Assembly (NCBI GenBank): GCA_006386115.1
Contig: VFIW01000078.1
Span: forward strand, 76,290-140,289
DNA: 64,000 nt
From: Globisporangium splendens
Taxonomy: Eukaryota > Oomycota > Peronosporomycetes > Pythiales > Pythiaceae
Direction: 5' to 3'
Position numbers and translations under genes: made by a program. The notes beneath the pieces are model-generated. The model was not told where the DNA came from, did no database searches, and saw only the letters and a program-made list of their open reading frames with translations. Below are positions 44,158 through 54,627 of the stretch, one piece after another. Position 1 is the stretch's first letter, and every line of letters starts with the position of its first letter.

Positions 44158-44280
44158 ATGGAAAGCAACAAGTACTCTGAAGCGGCAGCGCATGTATATT
44201 CGAAATACTCAGCAGGTTCGTATGAGACTTGTGCAGATGTGGGATTGTGCTCCGCCTGCTTGAGCTACCAATATTCCTGA
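44158..44280 (+). CDS. 40-aa ORF sharing the cassette-gene start (type B)
   Basis: Begins MESNKYS like the 516-aa protein, then diverges (EAAAHVYSKYSAG...) and stops after 40 codons. The cysteine-containing end has no match seen. It may be a decayed stub of the cassette gene or the first exon of a different spliced product. An identical copy lies at 46310-46432. Confidence 0.35.
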   Translation: MESNKYSEAAAHVYSKYSAGSYETCADVGLCSACLSYQYS

Positions 44281-45546
44281 TGTGAGCAAGTCGAAGCATG
44301 ACATTGGTGACTGATGCATGGAAGGCAACAGCAACGAGTGTGATATGAGTGTTAGTAAACATGTAGAGTGCGAGATTGTATGAAAGTTTGTGTACCTGCG
44401 TAACTGTAACGATGCAACACGATGTGGTACCTCCTGACATGTATACATACACTGTACCACTTCAATGATCATCGTGTCTGCGCAGACTCAATACTCATCA
44501 ACATTTGTATACAATGTCGGACACACTTGTTTGTTGTTTGATGGAGCGCGCGAGCAACATATCATGTGTGTGAAGTAGATATGGTGACACCTCAAGTATG
44601 TATATGGATGTGATGTTGAGAGAAGAACCACGTAAAGTGAATTTGTATGACATTATGTGAGAATAAGACTACAAATGCAAAAATGTGAATTCTAGTGTCG
44701 TACATATCGTATGGTTTGTGATGATGATACTGATGAATGTGAGTAGATGTATATTGTGTGCGCGAAGAGGAACTCACGAAGCATACAACATAAGTAGCTG
44801 AGTTGTTTGTTTGTGACTGCTGCAGTGTCGAGTGAAGTGTGATCCGTGACATGGTGTGTTGAGTGTGTGAAGAGCTGGGCAGTGTGGGTGTAAGTGGATA
44901 TTCCAAAGTGGTGTGAAGTATCATACATTGTAGATGGTATTGTGATTGGTGATATTTGGAATGAGTGTGTGAGTGAATGACAAAAGGGTACTGAGACAAC
45001 AAGAAGGATGATAGGAGTGTTTGGAAACATGCCGAGTGCGAGATTGTATGAAAGTTTGTGTATCTGAGTAACTGTAATGATCACTGTGTCTGCGCAGACT
45101 CGATACTCATCAACATTTGTGTGGAATGTCGGACACATGGATAAAAGTGAGCAAATGTATATTGTGTGTGCTGACAGGAACCCACGAAGCATACAACATA
45201 AGTAGCTGAGTTGTTTGTTTGTGACTGCTGTAGTGTCGAGTGAAGTGTGATCCGTGACATGTTGTGTTGCGTGTGTAAAGAGCCGGGCAGTGTGATTGCG
45301 AGTAAATATCCGAAAGTGGCGTGGAGTATCGTCGAGTGTTGGTGGTGTTGTGATTGTTGAAGTTTGGTATGAACAGTTGAGTATGTGTGAGTATATGAGA
45401 AGTGGGAAATGAGACATCAACGAGGGTGATCGATCGAGTTTTGTCGAAGACATCATTGAGGGTGATAAAATATATGTTGATGAAGAGAGCATCGATGGTG
45501 ATAAAAAATATTTTGTCGAAGACAGCATCGAGGGTGAGAGAGTGAA
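44281..45546. repeat. Type B cassette body with internal tandem repeats
   Basis: TG-rich DNA in which a segment of about 420-430 bp (attgtatgaaagtttgtgta... to ...gggtactgagacaac) occurs in degenerate tandem copies. No frame is conserved between copies, so it is treated as non-coding. Confidence 0.65.
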
Positions 45547-45581
45547 TTAGGGTCTAGGGTTAGTTGAGGGTTTAGGGTTTA
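45547..45581 (+). repeat. Interstitial telomeric tract 4
   Basis: Degenerate TTTAGGG run between the two type B cassettes. Confidence 0.85.
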
Positions 45582-46292
45582 GATGCTGTCCCGTTTGAAA
45601 ACTAGCCACACAAATTTCGTAGAAATTTGTGGGGGTATGTTTTCAACGACGGGCAGCATCTCGGCGAAAACGAGAAATCTGCTGAAATTTTACTTTTTGA
45701 GATATAACGAAAAAACTGAAAAAATGTCGCATTGCACAAAAACAAGCCACACAATCTTTCTCAAAATCTCACCATCGTTTTCTACGCCATTGAAAACCCC
45801 ATATCCGAAAGTTTTAGAAACGAGAAGTTTTTGGTGCCGAGCTATCGCCATCCATTCAATTTTGAAATGTACTGGATTAAGCTATATCGAAAGTATTGAC
45901 TTATGCTATATCGAGTACTGAGTTAGGCAATATTTGAAGTATTGACTTAAGCTATAAAATCTAATGATTTAGGACATATCAATCTATTGATTTATGACAT
46001 TTATAATGTAATGAAGTAAGCCATTTTGTGCAATAGGTAGCCTATAACATGCATTATTTGGACTCCCAAAAGGAAGAGTGACGACGACGACAAATCATTT
46101 GATCCTCGTGTATTGAGTGGACATTCTGATTGGCTGCTTTGTAAATCAGGCAGCGTGTGACACAAACAGAAGTTCAACGTGTACAAAAATACGCACTTGA
46201 AGTTGCATCTGAATGGCGACAGTGGACATGATGAAGCGTGTGACACATACAGAGCTTATGACAATGCGAAAGTTTTCTTCTTCTTCTACCAT

Positions 46293-46305
46293 TCATTTTC
46301 CAATT
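46293..46305 (+). promoter_or_regulatory. Oomycete initiator, cassette 5
   Basis: TCATTTTCCAATT, identical to cassette 4. Confidence 0.65.
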
Positions 46306-46309
46306 CGCG

Positions 46310-46432
46310 ATGGAAAGCAACAAGTACTCTGAAGCGGCAGCGCATGTATATTCGAAATACTCAGCAGGTTCGTATGAGACTTGTGCAGATGTGGGATTGT
46401 GCTCCGCCTGCTTGAGCTACCAATATTCCTGA
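46310..46432 (+). CDS. 40-aa ORF sharing the cassette-gene start (copy 2)
   Basis: Identical to 44158-44280. Conservation of the short frame in both type B cassettes is uninformative because the cassettes are nearly identical throughout. Confidence 0.33.
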   Translation: MESNKYSEAAAHVYSKYSAGSYETCADVGLCSACLSYQYS

Positions 46433-48105
46433 TGTGAGCAAGTCGAAGCATGACATTGGTGACTGATGCATGGAAGGCAACAGCAACGAGTGTGATATGA
46501 GTGTTAGTAAACATGTAGAGTGCGAGATTGTATGAAAGTTTGTGTACCTGCGTAACTGTAACGATGCAACACGATGTGGTACCTCCTGACATGTATACAT
46601 ACACTGTACCACTTCAATGATCATCGTGTCTGCGCAGACTCAATACTCATCAACATTTGTATACAATGTCGGACACACTTGTTTGTTGTTTGATGGAGCG
46701 CGCGAGCAACATATCATGTGTGTGAAGTAGATATGGTGACACCTCAAGTATGTATATGGATGTGATGTTGAGAGAAGAACCACGTAAAGTGAATTTGTAT
46801 GACATTATGTGAGAATAAGACTACAAATGCAAAAATGTGAATTCTAGTGTCGTACATATCGTATGGTTTGTGATGATGATACTGATGAATGTGAGTAGAT
46901 GTATATTGTGTGCGCGAAGAGGAACTCACGAAGCATACAACATAAGTAGCTGAGTTGTTTGTTTGTGACTGCTGTAGTGTCGAGTGAAGTGTGATCCGTG
47001 ACATGGTGTGTTGAGTGTGTGAAGAGCTGGGCAGTGTGGGTGTAAGTGGATATTCCAAAGTGGTGTGAAGTATCATACATTGTAGATGGTATTGTGATTG
47101 GTGATATTTGGAATGAGTGTGTGAGTGAATGACAAAAGGGTACTGAGACAACAAGAAGGATGATAGGAGTGTTTGGAAACATGCCGAGTGCGAGATTGTA
47201 TGAAAGTTTGTGTATCTGAGTAACTGTAATGATCACTGTGTCTGCGCAGACTCGATACTCATCAACATTTGTGTGGAATGTCGGACACATGGATAAAAGT
47301 GAGCAAATGTATATTGTGTGTGCTGACAGGAACTCACGAAGCATACAACATAAGTAGCTGAGTTGTTTGTTTGTGACTGCTGTAGTGTCGAGTGAAGTGT
47401 GATCCGTGACATGGTGTGTTGAGTGTGTGAAGAGCTGGGCAGTGTGGGTGTAAGTGGATATTCCAAAGTGGTGTGAAGTATCATACATTGTAGATGGTAT
47501 TGTGATTGGTGATATTTGGAATGAGTGTGTGAGTGAATGACAAAAGGGTACTGAGACAACAAGAAGGATGATAGGAGTGTTTGGAAACATGCGAGTGCGA
47601 GATTGTATGAAAGTTTGTGTATCTGAGTAACTGTAATGATCACTGTGTCTGCGCAGACTCGATACTCATCAACATTTGTGTGGAATGTCGGACACATGGA
47701 TAAAAGTGAGCAAATGTATATTGTGTGTGCTGACAGGAACTCACGAAGCATACAACATAAGTAGCTGAGTTGTTTGTTTGTGACTGCTGTAGTGTCGAGT
47801 GAAGTGTGATCCGTGACATGTTGTGTTGCGTGTGTAAAGAGCCGGGCAGTGTGATTGCGAGTAAATATCCGAAAGTGGCGTGGAGTATCGTCGAGTGTTG
47901 GTGGTGTTGTGATTGTTGAAGTTTGGTATGAACAGTTGAGTATGTGTGAGTATATGAGAAGTGGGAAATGAGACATCAACGAGGGTGATCGATCGAGTTT
48001 TGTCGAATACATCATTGAGGGTGATAAAATATATGTTGATGAAGAGAGCATCGAGGGTGATAAAAAATATTTTGTCGAAGAGAGCATCGAGGGTGAGAGA
48101 GTGAA

Positions 48106-48162
48106 TTAGGGTTAGTTGATAATAGGGTTTAGGGGCCCTAGGGTTTAGGGTTTAGGGTTTAG
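48106..48162 (+). repeat. Interstitial telomeric tract 5 with inverted junction
   Basis: Contains TTTAGGGGCCCTAGGG, a G-strand/C-strand meeting point, before the constant cassette start. Confidence 0.88.
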
Positions 48163-49119
48163 ATGCTGTCCTGTTTAAAACGAACCCCACAAATTTCGTA
48201 GAAATTTGAGGGGTTATGTTTTCAAATATGGACAGCAACATGCGCTATCCACAAATCCGTCTGAGGTCTAGTTCTCGAGATATTACGAAAAATCTTCAAA
48301 CATTGTCTCATATCTCAAAATCTGACCCCACGATCTCTCTCAAAATATCACCATCGAATTCTACACCATTGAAAACCCCATATCCGAAAGTTTTAGAAAA
48401 GTTAGGTATCTGGTGCTGAGCTATGGCCATCCATTCATTTCTGCTACCTACTGGATTAGGCTATATCGAAAGTATTGACTTCTGCTATATCGAGTACTGA
48501 GTTAGGCAATGTGAAGAGTATTGAATTAAGCTATCAAAATGTAATGTTTTAGGACATCTTGATCTCTTGATTTATGACATATATTATGTACTGAAGTAAG
48601 CCATCTTGAGTAATGGTTTAGGACATAATACGAGTTGTTTCTAGGACACACAGTGTGCCCACCCAGGATCGAACATGGATTGATTGAGGATGTTCCCAAA
48701 GCATTGAGTGATACAAAATATCGTGTTGGTCTTGGCTACACAGTGTATTATTTATTTCAACTGCAGATGTTTTTATTGATATAGGTTATATGAACGATTT
48801 GGAATGATTCTTGCATTGGTTGTGCACCCCGAGGGTACAATGACGGTGACGACAAATCATTTGGTCCTCTTGCATTGCGTGGACATTCTAATTGACTTGA
48901 TAAATGACTATCCACATAACGCATCGATTAGAATTCTGTCTTCAAGTTGCATCTGATTGGCTGGTTTGTAAATCATGCAGCGTGTGACACAGACAGAAGT
49001 TCAACCTGAGCAAAAATACGCAGTTGAAGTTGCATCTGAATGGCGACAGTGGACACGATAAAGCGTGTGACACAAACAGAGGATATGACAATGCGAAAGT
49101 TTTCTTCTTCTTCTTTTAT

Positions 49120-49132
49120 TCATTTCCCAATT
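49120..49132 (+). promoter_or_regulatory. Oomycete initiator, cassette 6
   Basis: TCATTTCCCAATT, 4 nt before the ATG. Confidence 0.7.
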
Positions 49133-49136
49133 CGCG

Positions 49137-50705
49137 ATGGAAGCTCTTCGGTATTCTCAGGCTGCAAGGGGAGGGCCTGACACGTCCTACGACATCGACT
49201 ATGTCGAGATCACGGGACCGCCCAAATTTCTCGAGGAAATAACGAAGCTCGAGTTTACCGTCGGAGCATTCAAACACGCTATTTCCAAGACAAAGGATGA
49301 CTACCTGTTGGTCGCGTACCAGCCGGGATACGTTTATGCCAAGGTTACGGAGGAGCAGCGAACGAGTATCGTCCGTGGCCTTTCTTGGCACTTTCGAGTG
49401 ACGTTGGAGAAAAGCCTCGATCCCACAGTGCTGCTCAAGAGTGTGACTCGTCGGATCACGTCAGCCGGGCTCGTCATGCTCCTTGCCGATTACGCCGAGC
49501 TGAGCGAAATCGTCTACATCAACTACGGGATGAAGGCTGATTTTAATGACTACTCATGGCTGAGCAGCCTTCCACCGCAGTGCAAGGTGACGGTCGATGT
49601 CGGCGTCGATGATGTTTGTACCATTGGAGACCACGCGGTTCTTTGTCGCTTTACCGGTGGTCCGATGATCGACCACATCTATCGGAACTATGAGCTGTTC
49701 ACTGTACTTCAGTTCGGTGAAGGGTTGGCGTTTGGTACGTGTGTGATGAATGCCCGACGTAACAATCCGACTCAAATGGTGAAGGCTCGAGTGTATTCGA
49801 AGATTGTACACTCTCTGAAGGCGAATGTGCAAGCTGAATTTGGACCAAGCCCGCGCAAAATGAAGATCCTCCGTCGTTATGAGAACTACTACAAGCGCAT
49901 TCCGGTGGCATACCTTCGCGACATTTCTACGTGTGAAGATTTGCGTACTGAGATTCGCCTCCGGATGCGATCTTTCGATACCTTGATTGCTGATTTTGAG
50001 AAGTGGCGCACCCAAGTTTACTCACGATTGGAATTTCGACGAATGTCGCTGCCTGAGATCATGTATTCAATGCCGCAGATTCTCGACTGGGCAAAATCGA
50101 AGAACGTGTTCCAGGGCAATAACAATGTTGGTTGTTCGCGCCTGCAAGTCCAATTGTACCACATCCTGAATAATTCGCATGGATACGCAGGCATGGGTTC
50201 GGTGGCGAGCATTAACAAGTCGCGAGAATTGATTGCCCAAGCCTCCCAGTTTTACCAAGCCAAGCGAGCGAGTGATGGGTATGCTTTTGGATATGCACGA
50301 AACGACACTGTCGACGAGGTGATTGAAGTGATGAGCGATTCTGAAGAAGAGGAATCCAAGATGGACGTTGATGCGGGTTATGTTCAAATTGTTAACCCAG
50401 TGGAAGTGATCGATTTGATCAATGATGAAGTTTATGACGACAGTAGTGGTGATGACGAAGGCGAACTATCTGAAGATTCAAGTGAACGTCGTCAACGTTA
50501 TGCGCCGGTTCCCCCTGCCAGGCTTCGCGCTGATGTCGAGCGTCATTTGTTCATTGTGCAAGAAGGGCGTGCCCAGAAGTTCAACGTGCGCACCACTGGT
50601 GGAAGTATTTGGGCGCGTGCCGCGACGAGGGAGAGCCTGATCGATCGCGTTGTCGAAGACCTTGGAGAGAACTGGCGTGAGTATGTGATGATGGTAGGGT
50701 GGTAA
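49137..50705 (+). CDS. Telomere-cassette protein, diverged paralog (522 aa)
   Basis: Intact 522-residue paralog of 41647-43197, roughly 60% identical by eye over the globular part. DYVEITGPP, YQPGYVYAKVTEEQR, RFTGGPMIDHIYRNYELF, YYKRIPVAYLRD and MPQILDWAKSKNVF are all kept. The acidic region retains the second SIM-type motif (VEVIDLINDE) and a weaker first one (EVIEVMSDSEEEE). Conservation of the fold and frame despite this divergence indicates selection for a protein, although flanking DNA is nearly invariant. The last residues (MMVGW) differ. Function unknown. Confidence 0.75.
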   Translation: MEALRYSQAARGGPDTSYDIDYVEITGPPKFLEEITKLEFTVGAFKHAISKTKDDYLLVAYQPGYVYAKVTEEQRTSIVRGLSWHFRVTLEKSLDPTVLLKSVTRRITSAGLVMLLADYAELSEIVYINYGMKADFNDYSWLSSLPPQCKVTVDVGVDDVCTIGDHAVLCRFTGGPMIDHIYRNYELFTVLQFGEGLAFGTCVMNARRNNPTQMVKARVYSKIVHSLKANVQAEFGPSPRKMKILRRYENYYKRIPVAYLRDISTCEDLRTEIRLRMRSFDTLIADFEKWRTQVYSRLEFRRMSLPEIMYSMPQILDWAKSKNVFQGNNNVGCSRLQVQLYHILNNSHGYAGMGSVASINKSRELIAQASQFYQAKRASDGYAFGYARNDTVDEVIEVMSDSEEEESKMDVDAGYVQIVNPVEVIDLINDEVYDDSSGDDEGELSEDSSERRQRYAPVPPARLRADVERHLFIVQEGRAQKFNVRTTGGSIWARAATRESLIDRVVEDLGENWREYVMMVGW

Positions 50706-50775
50706 GAACTGATCTGTTACCAGTATCTTAGATGACTGAAGCGAATAAAATCACGAAATTTTGGGATTAATGAGT

Positions 50776-51194
50776 TTAATGCGATGACACTAATGGTTCT
50801 GTCTGGTGGTGAGATCGACTGTGTTGACGTGTGAATTGACTTGTAGACAGGCGCGTAGAGAGGTGTACAGACAAAAATGAGTCAGTCTACCGGTGTGTCA
50901 GACAGGGTTGCCATGTGAATAAAAGAGGCTTTGTCTGCTGATGAGACAGAGAAGATTATGCTTTGACGTTGTTTCCTAACCGCGAACGTGTGTATCCAAG
51001 GAATAATCCCATCCGTCTGACATTGTAACGACTGATACGTGCTAAGCAACCTCGGTGGTGATCTCTCCGGCAACTTAACTCAGTCTAGGCTTAGAGGAGC
51101 GCTTCCCTTGCGGGAGACGTATAGAGCACCAGTCTGACCTGTGGCTCCAACCCCAATGCAGAGCTTATACACGACAATTACCGCAAGGACAACG
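50776..51194. other. Intergenic, no clear gene
   Basis: 3' flank of cassette 6 and unrelated sequence. Around 51090-51150 a tRNA-like fragment (agaggagcgcttcccttgcgggag) is visible but incomplete. Confidence 0.4.
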
Positions 51195-51262
51195 TCAGTG
51201 TGCACCAAATGTGGTTTGAAAATCCTGCTTCATCACAGGTGCTCTACCGTTGAGCGACAAAT
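51195..51262 (-). pseudogene. Degenerate tRNA-like sequence
   Basis: The minus strand keeps a D-arm-like GCTCAACGGTAGAGC and an anticodon-arm-like CCTGTGATGAAGCAGG, but the T arm and acceptor stem do not pair properly. Probably a tRNA pseudogene next to the better-preserved tRNA at 51277. Confidence 0.4.
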
Positions 51263-51276
51263 CACATTCAGAATTA

Positions 51277-51349
51277 TGTGCCAGGCGGGATTTGAACCCG
51301 CGCCACCTGTGTAGAACACTGGCGCTCTAACCATATGAGCGACTGGCAC
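51277..51349 (-). tRNA. tRNA, probably Arg (UCU)
   Basis: A full 73-nt cloverleaf: acceptor GTGCCAG with CTGGCAC plus discriminator A, D stem GCTC/GAGC, anticodon stem CCAGT/ACAGG with one A-A mismatch around loop GTTCTAC, a 4-nt variable loop, and T stem GCGGG/CCCGC with loop TTCAAAT. Standard numbering puts TCT at 34-36 (Arg AGA). G at position 32 is unusual. No intron. Confidence 0.75.
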
Positions 51350-51387
51350 ATATGAAAATAGCGTCATGTAATATCATCTAGCATTTC

Positions 51388-51460
51388 ATTTTTATATCTA
51401 TATCTATATCTATATCTATATCTATATCTATATCTATATATATATCTATATCTATATCTA
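51388..51460. repeat. (TATATC)n microsatellite
   Basis: About twelve tandem hexamers TATATC with a short TA interruption, running directly into a TTTAGGG tract at 51461. Confidence 0.9.
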
Positions 51461-51488
51461 GGGTTTAGGGTTTAGGGTCCCTAAACAG
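51461..51488 (+). repeat. Telomeric tract 6 with head-to-head junction
   Basis: Three TTTAGGG units, then TCCCTAAA, that is TTTAGGGTCCCTAAA, followed by caggtcatcgaagtatagtg, which recurs after a similar junction at 55010. Confidence 0.9.
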
Positions 51489-51894
51489 GTCATCGAAGTA
51501 TAGTGAAGTCCAGATAAACCGGAGCACGCATCTCGGCTTCTCCATGTCGTGACCTTTTTGGCTCGGATTTCCTATTTCAATGCTCCGTGTCATGTCTGCG
51601 GTTCTTTTTTTCGCAAAAATGTCGTGACCTTTTTGGCTCGGAATTGCTAATAAACTGCTCCGAATACAAATGTCAAGTCATGTTGCTCACATACAAAAAA
51701 AAACAACAAGTCACTGGGTTTCGTGCGAGGGTTTACCGTACTGTCGAACAGAAAATAAAACACCAACAGCCAATCAAAACACTGCATTCACAAACCCTCG
51801 CCAATCCGAGTCGAGAGACCTGCACTACACTTGCAAAGAGTATACCATACAAAAAACAAGTGACTTTTGGACAGAAAAAGGACACGACACTATA
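51489..51894. other. Repeat-derived intergenic sequence
   Basis: Contains two copies of atgtcgtgacctttttggct (51543 and 51617) and scattered ATACAAA...CAAGTCA motifs. No gene. Confidence 0.45.
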
Positions 51895-52345
51895 CAAACT
51901 ACAAGTCACTGGGTTTAGCAGACACACTACACCACATACAAACTCCAAGTCACTGCACCACATACAAACTCCAAGTCACTGGGCTTAGCAGCACACCATA
52001 CAAACACCAAGTCACTGCACCACATACAAACTCCAAGTCACTGGGTTAGCAGCACACCATACAAACCAAGTCACTGCACCACATACAAACTCCAAGTCAC
52101 TGCACCACATACAAACTCCAAGTCACTGGGCTTAGCAGCACACCATACAAACTCCAAGTCACTGCACCACATACAAACTCCAAGTCACTGGGTTCAGCAG
52201 CACACCATACAAACTCCAAGTCACTGCACCACATACAAACTCCAAGTCACTGGGTTCAGCAGCACACCATACAAACACCAAGTCACTGCACCACATACAA
52301 ACTCCAAGTCACTGGGTTTAGCAGCACACCATACAAACATCAAGT
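51895..52345. repeat. Minisatellite of ATACAAACTCCAAGTCACTG units
   Basis: About 16 copies of the 20-bp core, arranged as alternating spacers (caccac / ggtttagcagcacac), giving a composite period near 62 bp. The core matches the wider TACAAA-nnn-CAAGTCA motif of this window. Confidence 0.88.
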
Positions 52346-52769
52346 CATCCTCACGAGCTGAAACTTTGGTCAACGGTGCAACAAAACACGGCGAATCCGA
52401 ATACAGTAGTGTGCGACAAAGAAAGTGCAGTGCACCTCCAAGAATGCATACTCTGCGTTCGTGCTGCCTACGACGTGGGTCACTATACCCACACTGGTAC
52501 AACGACATGGTCGTATGTAGTTTGATGTGGGGAATCCGAATATGAAGTCGTATGTCATAAAAAGCGCAGTCTAGGTGTTGGTTTTATTGCAATCCGACAA
52601 ATGTGTGTGTAAGTCGGCAGTTTTGAGTGTGTGGTTATGGTAGAAGGCGTGGCGAGTGCTTGTGTGTGTGAAGTGAGTGTTGTTGAAGGTGATCGTGTGT
52701 GCGTTGTGTGTGTGAAGTGAAGTACCAAGTTTAAAGATTTGACAGTCACACGTTTTCATTCCAGCATGG
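52346..52769. other. Degenerate repeat sequence
   Basis: Includes pieces related to repeat R (gcgaatccgaata, ggggaatccgaatatgaagtc) and a TGTG-rich segment (52600-52725). No gene. Confidence 0.4.
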
Positions 52770-52817
52770 TGCAGTGGTTTGCAGTTGAGTTTCCAAGCCT
52801 GAGGTCACTGGTTCGAA
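52770..52817 (+). pseudogene. tRNA-like sequence cut at its B box by telomeric repeat
   Basis: agcatggtgcagtggtt resembles a pol III A box, and ggtcactggttcga starts a T arm. The T loop is interrupted after TTCGA by AGGGTTTAGGG. A tRNA or tRNA-derived SINE whose 3' part was replaced by telomere repeat. Confidence 0.45.
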
Positions 52818-52853
52818 GGGTTTAGGGTTTAGGGTTTAGGGTTTAGGGTTTAG
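52818..52853 (+). repeat. Interstitial telomeric tract 7
   Basis: Five perfect TTTAGGG units, the purest tract in the window. Confidence 0.92.
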
Positions 52854-53811
52854 ATGCTGTCCTGTTTTAAAACGAACCCCACAAATTTCGTAGAAATTTG
52901 AGGGGTTATGTTTTCAAATATGGACAGCAACATGCCGCTATCCACAAATCCGTCTGAGGTCTAGTTCTCGAGATATAACGAAAAATCTTCAACATTGTCT
53001 CATATCTCAAAATCTGACCCCACGATCTCTCTCAAAATATCACCATCGAATTCTACGCCATTGAAAACCCCATATCCGAAAGTTTTAGAAAAGTTAGGTA
53101 TCTGGTGCTGAGCTATGGCCATCCATTCATTTCTGCTACCTACTGGATTAGGCTATATCGAAAGTATTGACTTCTGCTATATCGAGTACTGAGTTAGGCA
53201 ATGTGAAGAGTATTGAATTAAGCTATCAAAATGTAATGTTTTAGGACATCTTGATCTCTTGATTTATGACATATATTATGTACTGAAGTAAGCCATCTTG
53301 AGTAATGGTTTAGGACATAATACGAGTTGTTTCTAGGACACACAGTGTGCCCACCCAGGATCGAACATGGATTGATTGAGAATGTTCCCAAAGCATTGAG
53401 TGATACAAAATATCGTGTTGGTCTTGGCTACACAGTGTATTATTTATTTCAACTGCACATGTTTTTATTGATATAGGTTATATGAACGATTTGGAATGAT
53501 TCCTGCATTGGTTGTGCACCCCGAGGGTACAATGACGGTGACGACAAATCATTTGGTCCTCTTGCATTGCGTGGACATTCTAATTGACTTGATAAATGAC
53601 TATCCACATAACGCATCGATTAGAATTCTGTCTTCAAGTTGCATCTGATTGGCTGGTTTGTAAATCATGCAGCGTGTGACACAGACAGAAGTTCAACCTG
53701 AGCAAAAATACGCAGTTGAAGTTGCATCTGAATGGCGACAGTGGACACGATAAAGCGTGTGACACAAACAGAGGATATGACAATGCGAAAGTTTTCTTCT
53801 TCTTCTTTTCT

Positions 53812-53824
53812 TCATTTCCCAATT
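53812..53824 (+). promoter_or_regulatory. Oomycete initiator, cassette 7
   Basis: TCATTTCCCAATT, 4 nt before the ATG. Confidence 0.7.
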
Positions 53825-53828
53825 CGCG

Positions 53829-54620
53829 ATGGAAACAAACAAGTACTCTCAAGTGGCGGAAGCCTTTATACCCGACCGTGTCGACATCGACTACGTCGAG
53901 ATAACCGGCCCGCCGTCATGCCTCGAGGTCATCTCTCGTGCCGAGTTCACTGTCGGGACGTTCAAGCGCGACCTGTCGAAGCGAAGCGGCCAATACCTTC
54001 TGCTGGCATACCAACCGGGGTATGTGTATGTGAAGGTTACTGAAGAGCAACGAATGGACATCGTCTTTGATTTGAGCGTTCGCTTTGGTGTGATTCTCGA
54101 TCCAAGTCCTGATCCGACGGTTCTTCTGAAGAGCGTGTCAAGAAGAGTTGTCTCGTCCCAGCTAGTGGATATGCTGGAAGGGATGGAAGTGGCCGAAGTG
54201 ATTTACGTGAACTACGGTATGAAGTCGCCGATCCGATTCTACTCGTGGCTTTCGTTGCTCCCACAAGAGTGCCGCGTGATTGTCGATGTCGGCGTTGAAG
54301 ATTTGTCGAAGGATGTAGACCTCGTGATTGTGACTCGTTTTACGGGTGGTCCAATGGTCGATCACATCTACCACAACTTTGAGCTGTTCAGTGTGGTTCA
54401 GTGTGGTGTTGGTCCAGCATTTGGGACCTGTTTGATTGAAGCGAAGCGGAACGTGGCGACGAACATGTTGAAAGCGCGCGTGTACTCGAGTATTGTGCAC
54501 TCTCTGAAGGCAAACGTGCAAGCAGCGTGGGTTCCGAAGCCTCGTACTGTGAAGGCGTTGCGGCGTTACGAAGAGTATTACAAGCGTCTTCCTGTGGCTT
54601 ATCTAGGGTTTAGGGTTTAG
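53829..54620 (+). pseudogene. Telomere-cassette gene cut in half by telomeric repeat
   Basis: Nearly identical to the first 259 codons of the 516-aa protein (to LPVAYL). Then the reading enters agggtttaggg and stops at 54620. The acidic SIM region and C-terminus are lost. The junction, gcttatct/agggtttaggg, has only one or two bases of overlap with the telomere repeat, as expected for telomere addition to a broken end. Confidence 0.85.
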
Positions 54621-54627
54621 GGTTTAG
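54604..54627 (+). repeat. Interstitial telomeric tract 8
   Basis: Three TTTAGGG units between the broken gene and a type B start. Confidence 0.92.

Larger units (their letters stand above)
43391..45546 (+). repeat. Telomere-delimited cassette 4 (type B)
   Basis: Starts with a diverged version of the type A start (hairpin kept), shares the upstream region, initiator and first codons, but the gene body is replaced by TG-rich, repeat-containing DNA. About 99% identical to cassette 5 by eye, offset 2152 bp. Confidence 0.8.
45547..48105 (+). repeat. Telomere-delimited cassette 5 (type B, expanded)
   Basis: Same as cassette 4 but with one additional copy of the internal repeat of about 430 bp (boundaries near 47165 and 47590), making it about 0.4 kb longer. 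Confidence 0.8.
48106..50775 (+). repeat. Telomere-delimited cassette 6 (type A frame, diverged gene)
   Basis: About 1.0 kb of upstream DNA is nearly identical to cassettes 1, 2 and 7, but identity drops at the start codon. The 3' flank keeps only the AATAAA/TTTTGGGATT block. No telomeric tract follows directly; the next is at 51461. Confidence 0.8.
52818..54603 (+). repeat. Telomere-delimited cassette 7 (type A, truncated)
   Basis: Same start, hairpin, upstream DNA and initiator as cassettes 1 and 2, but it ends inside the gene at a new TTTAGGG tract. Confidence 0.85.

Noticed and set aside
44692..48087. Long minus-strand frames of 250-280 codons in the type B cassettes
   Set aside because: They arise from tandem repeats, shift frame between repeat copies and between cassettes, and have low-complexity Thr/Ser/His-rich composition.
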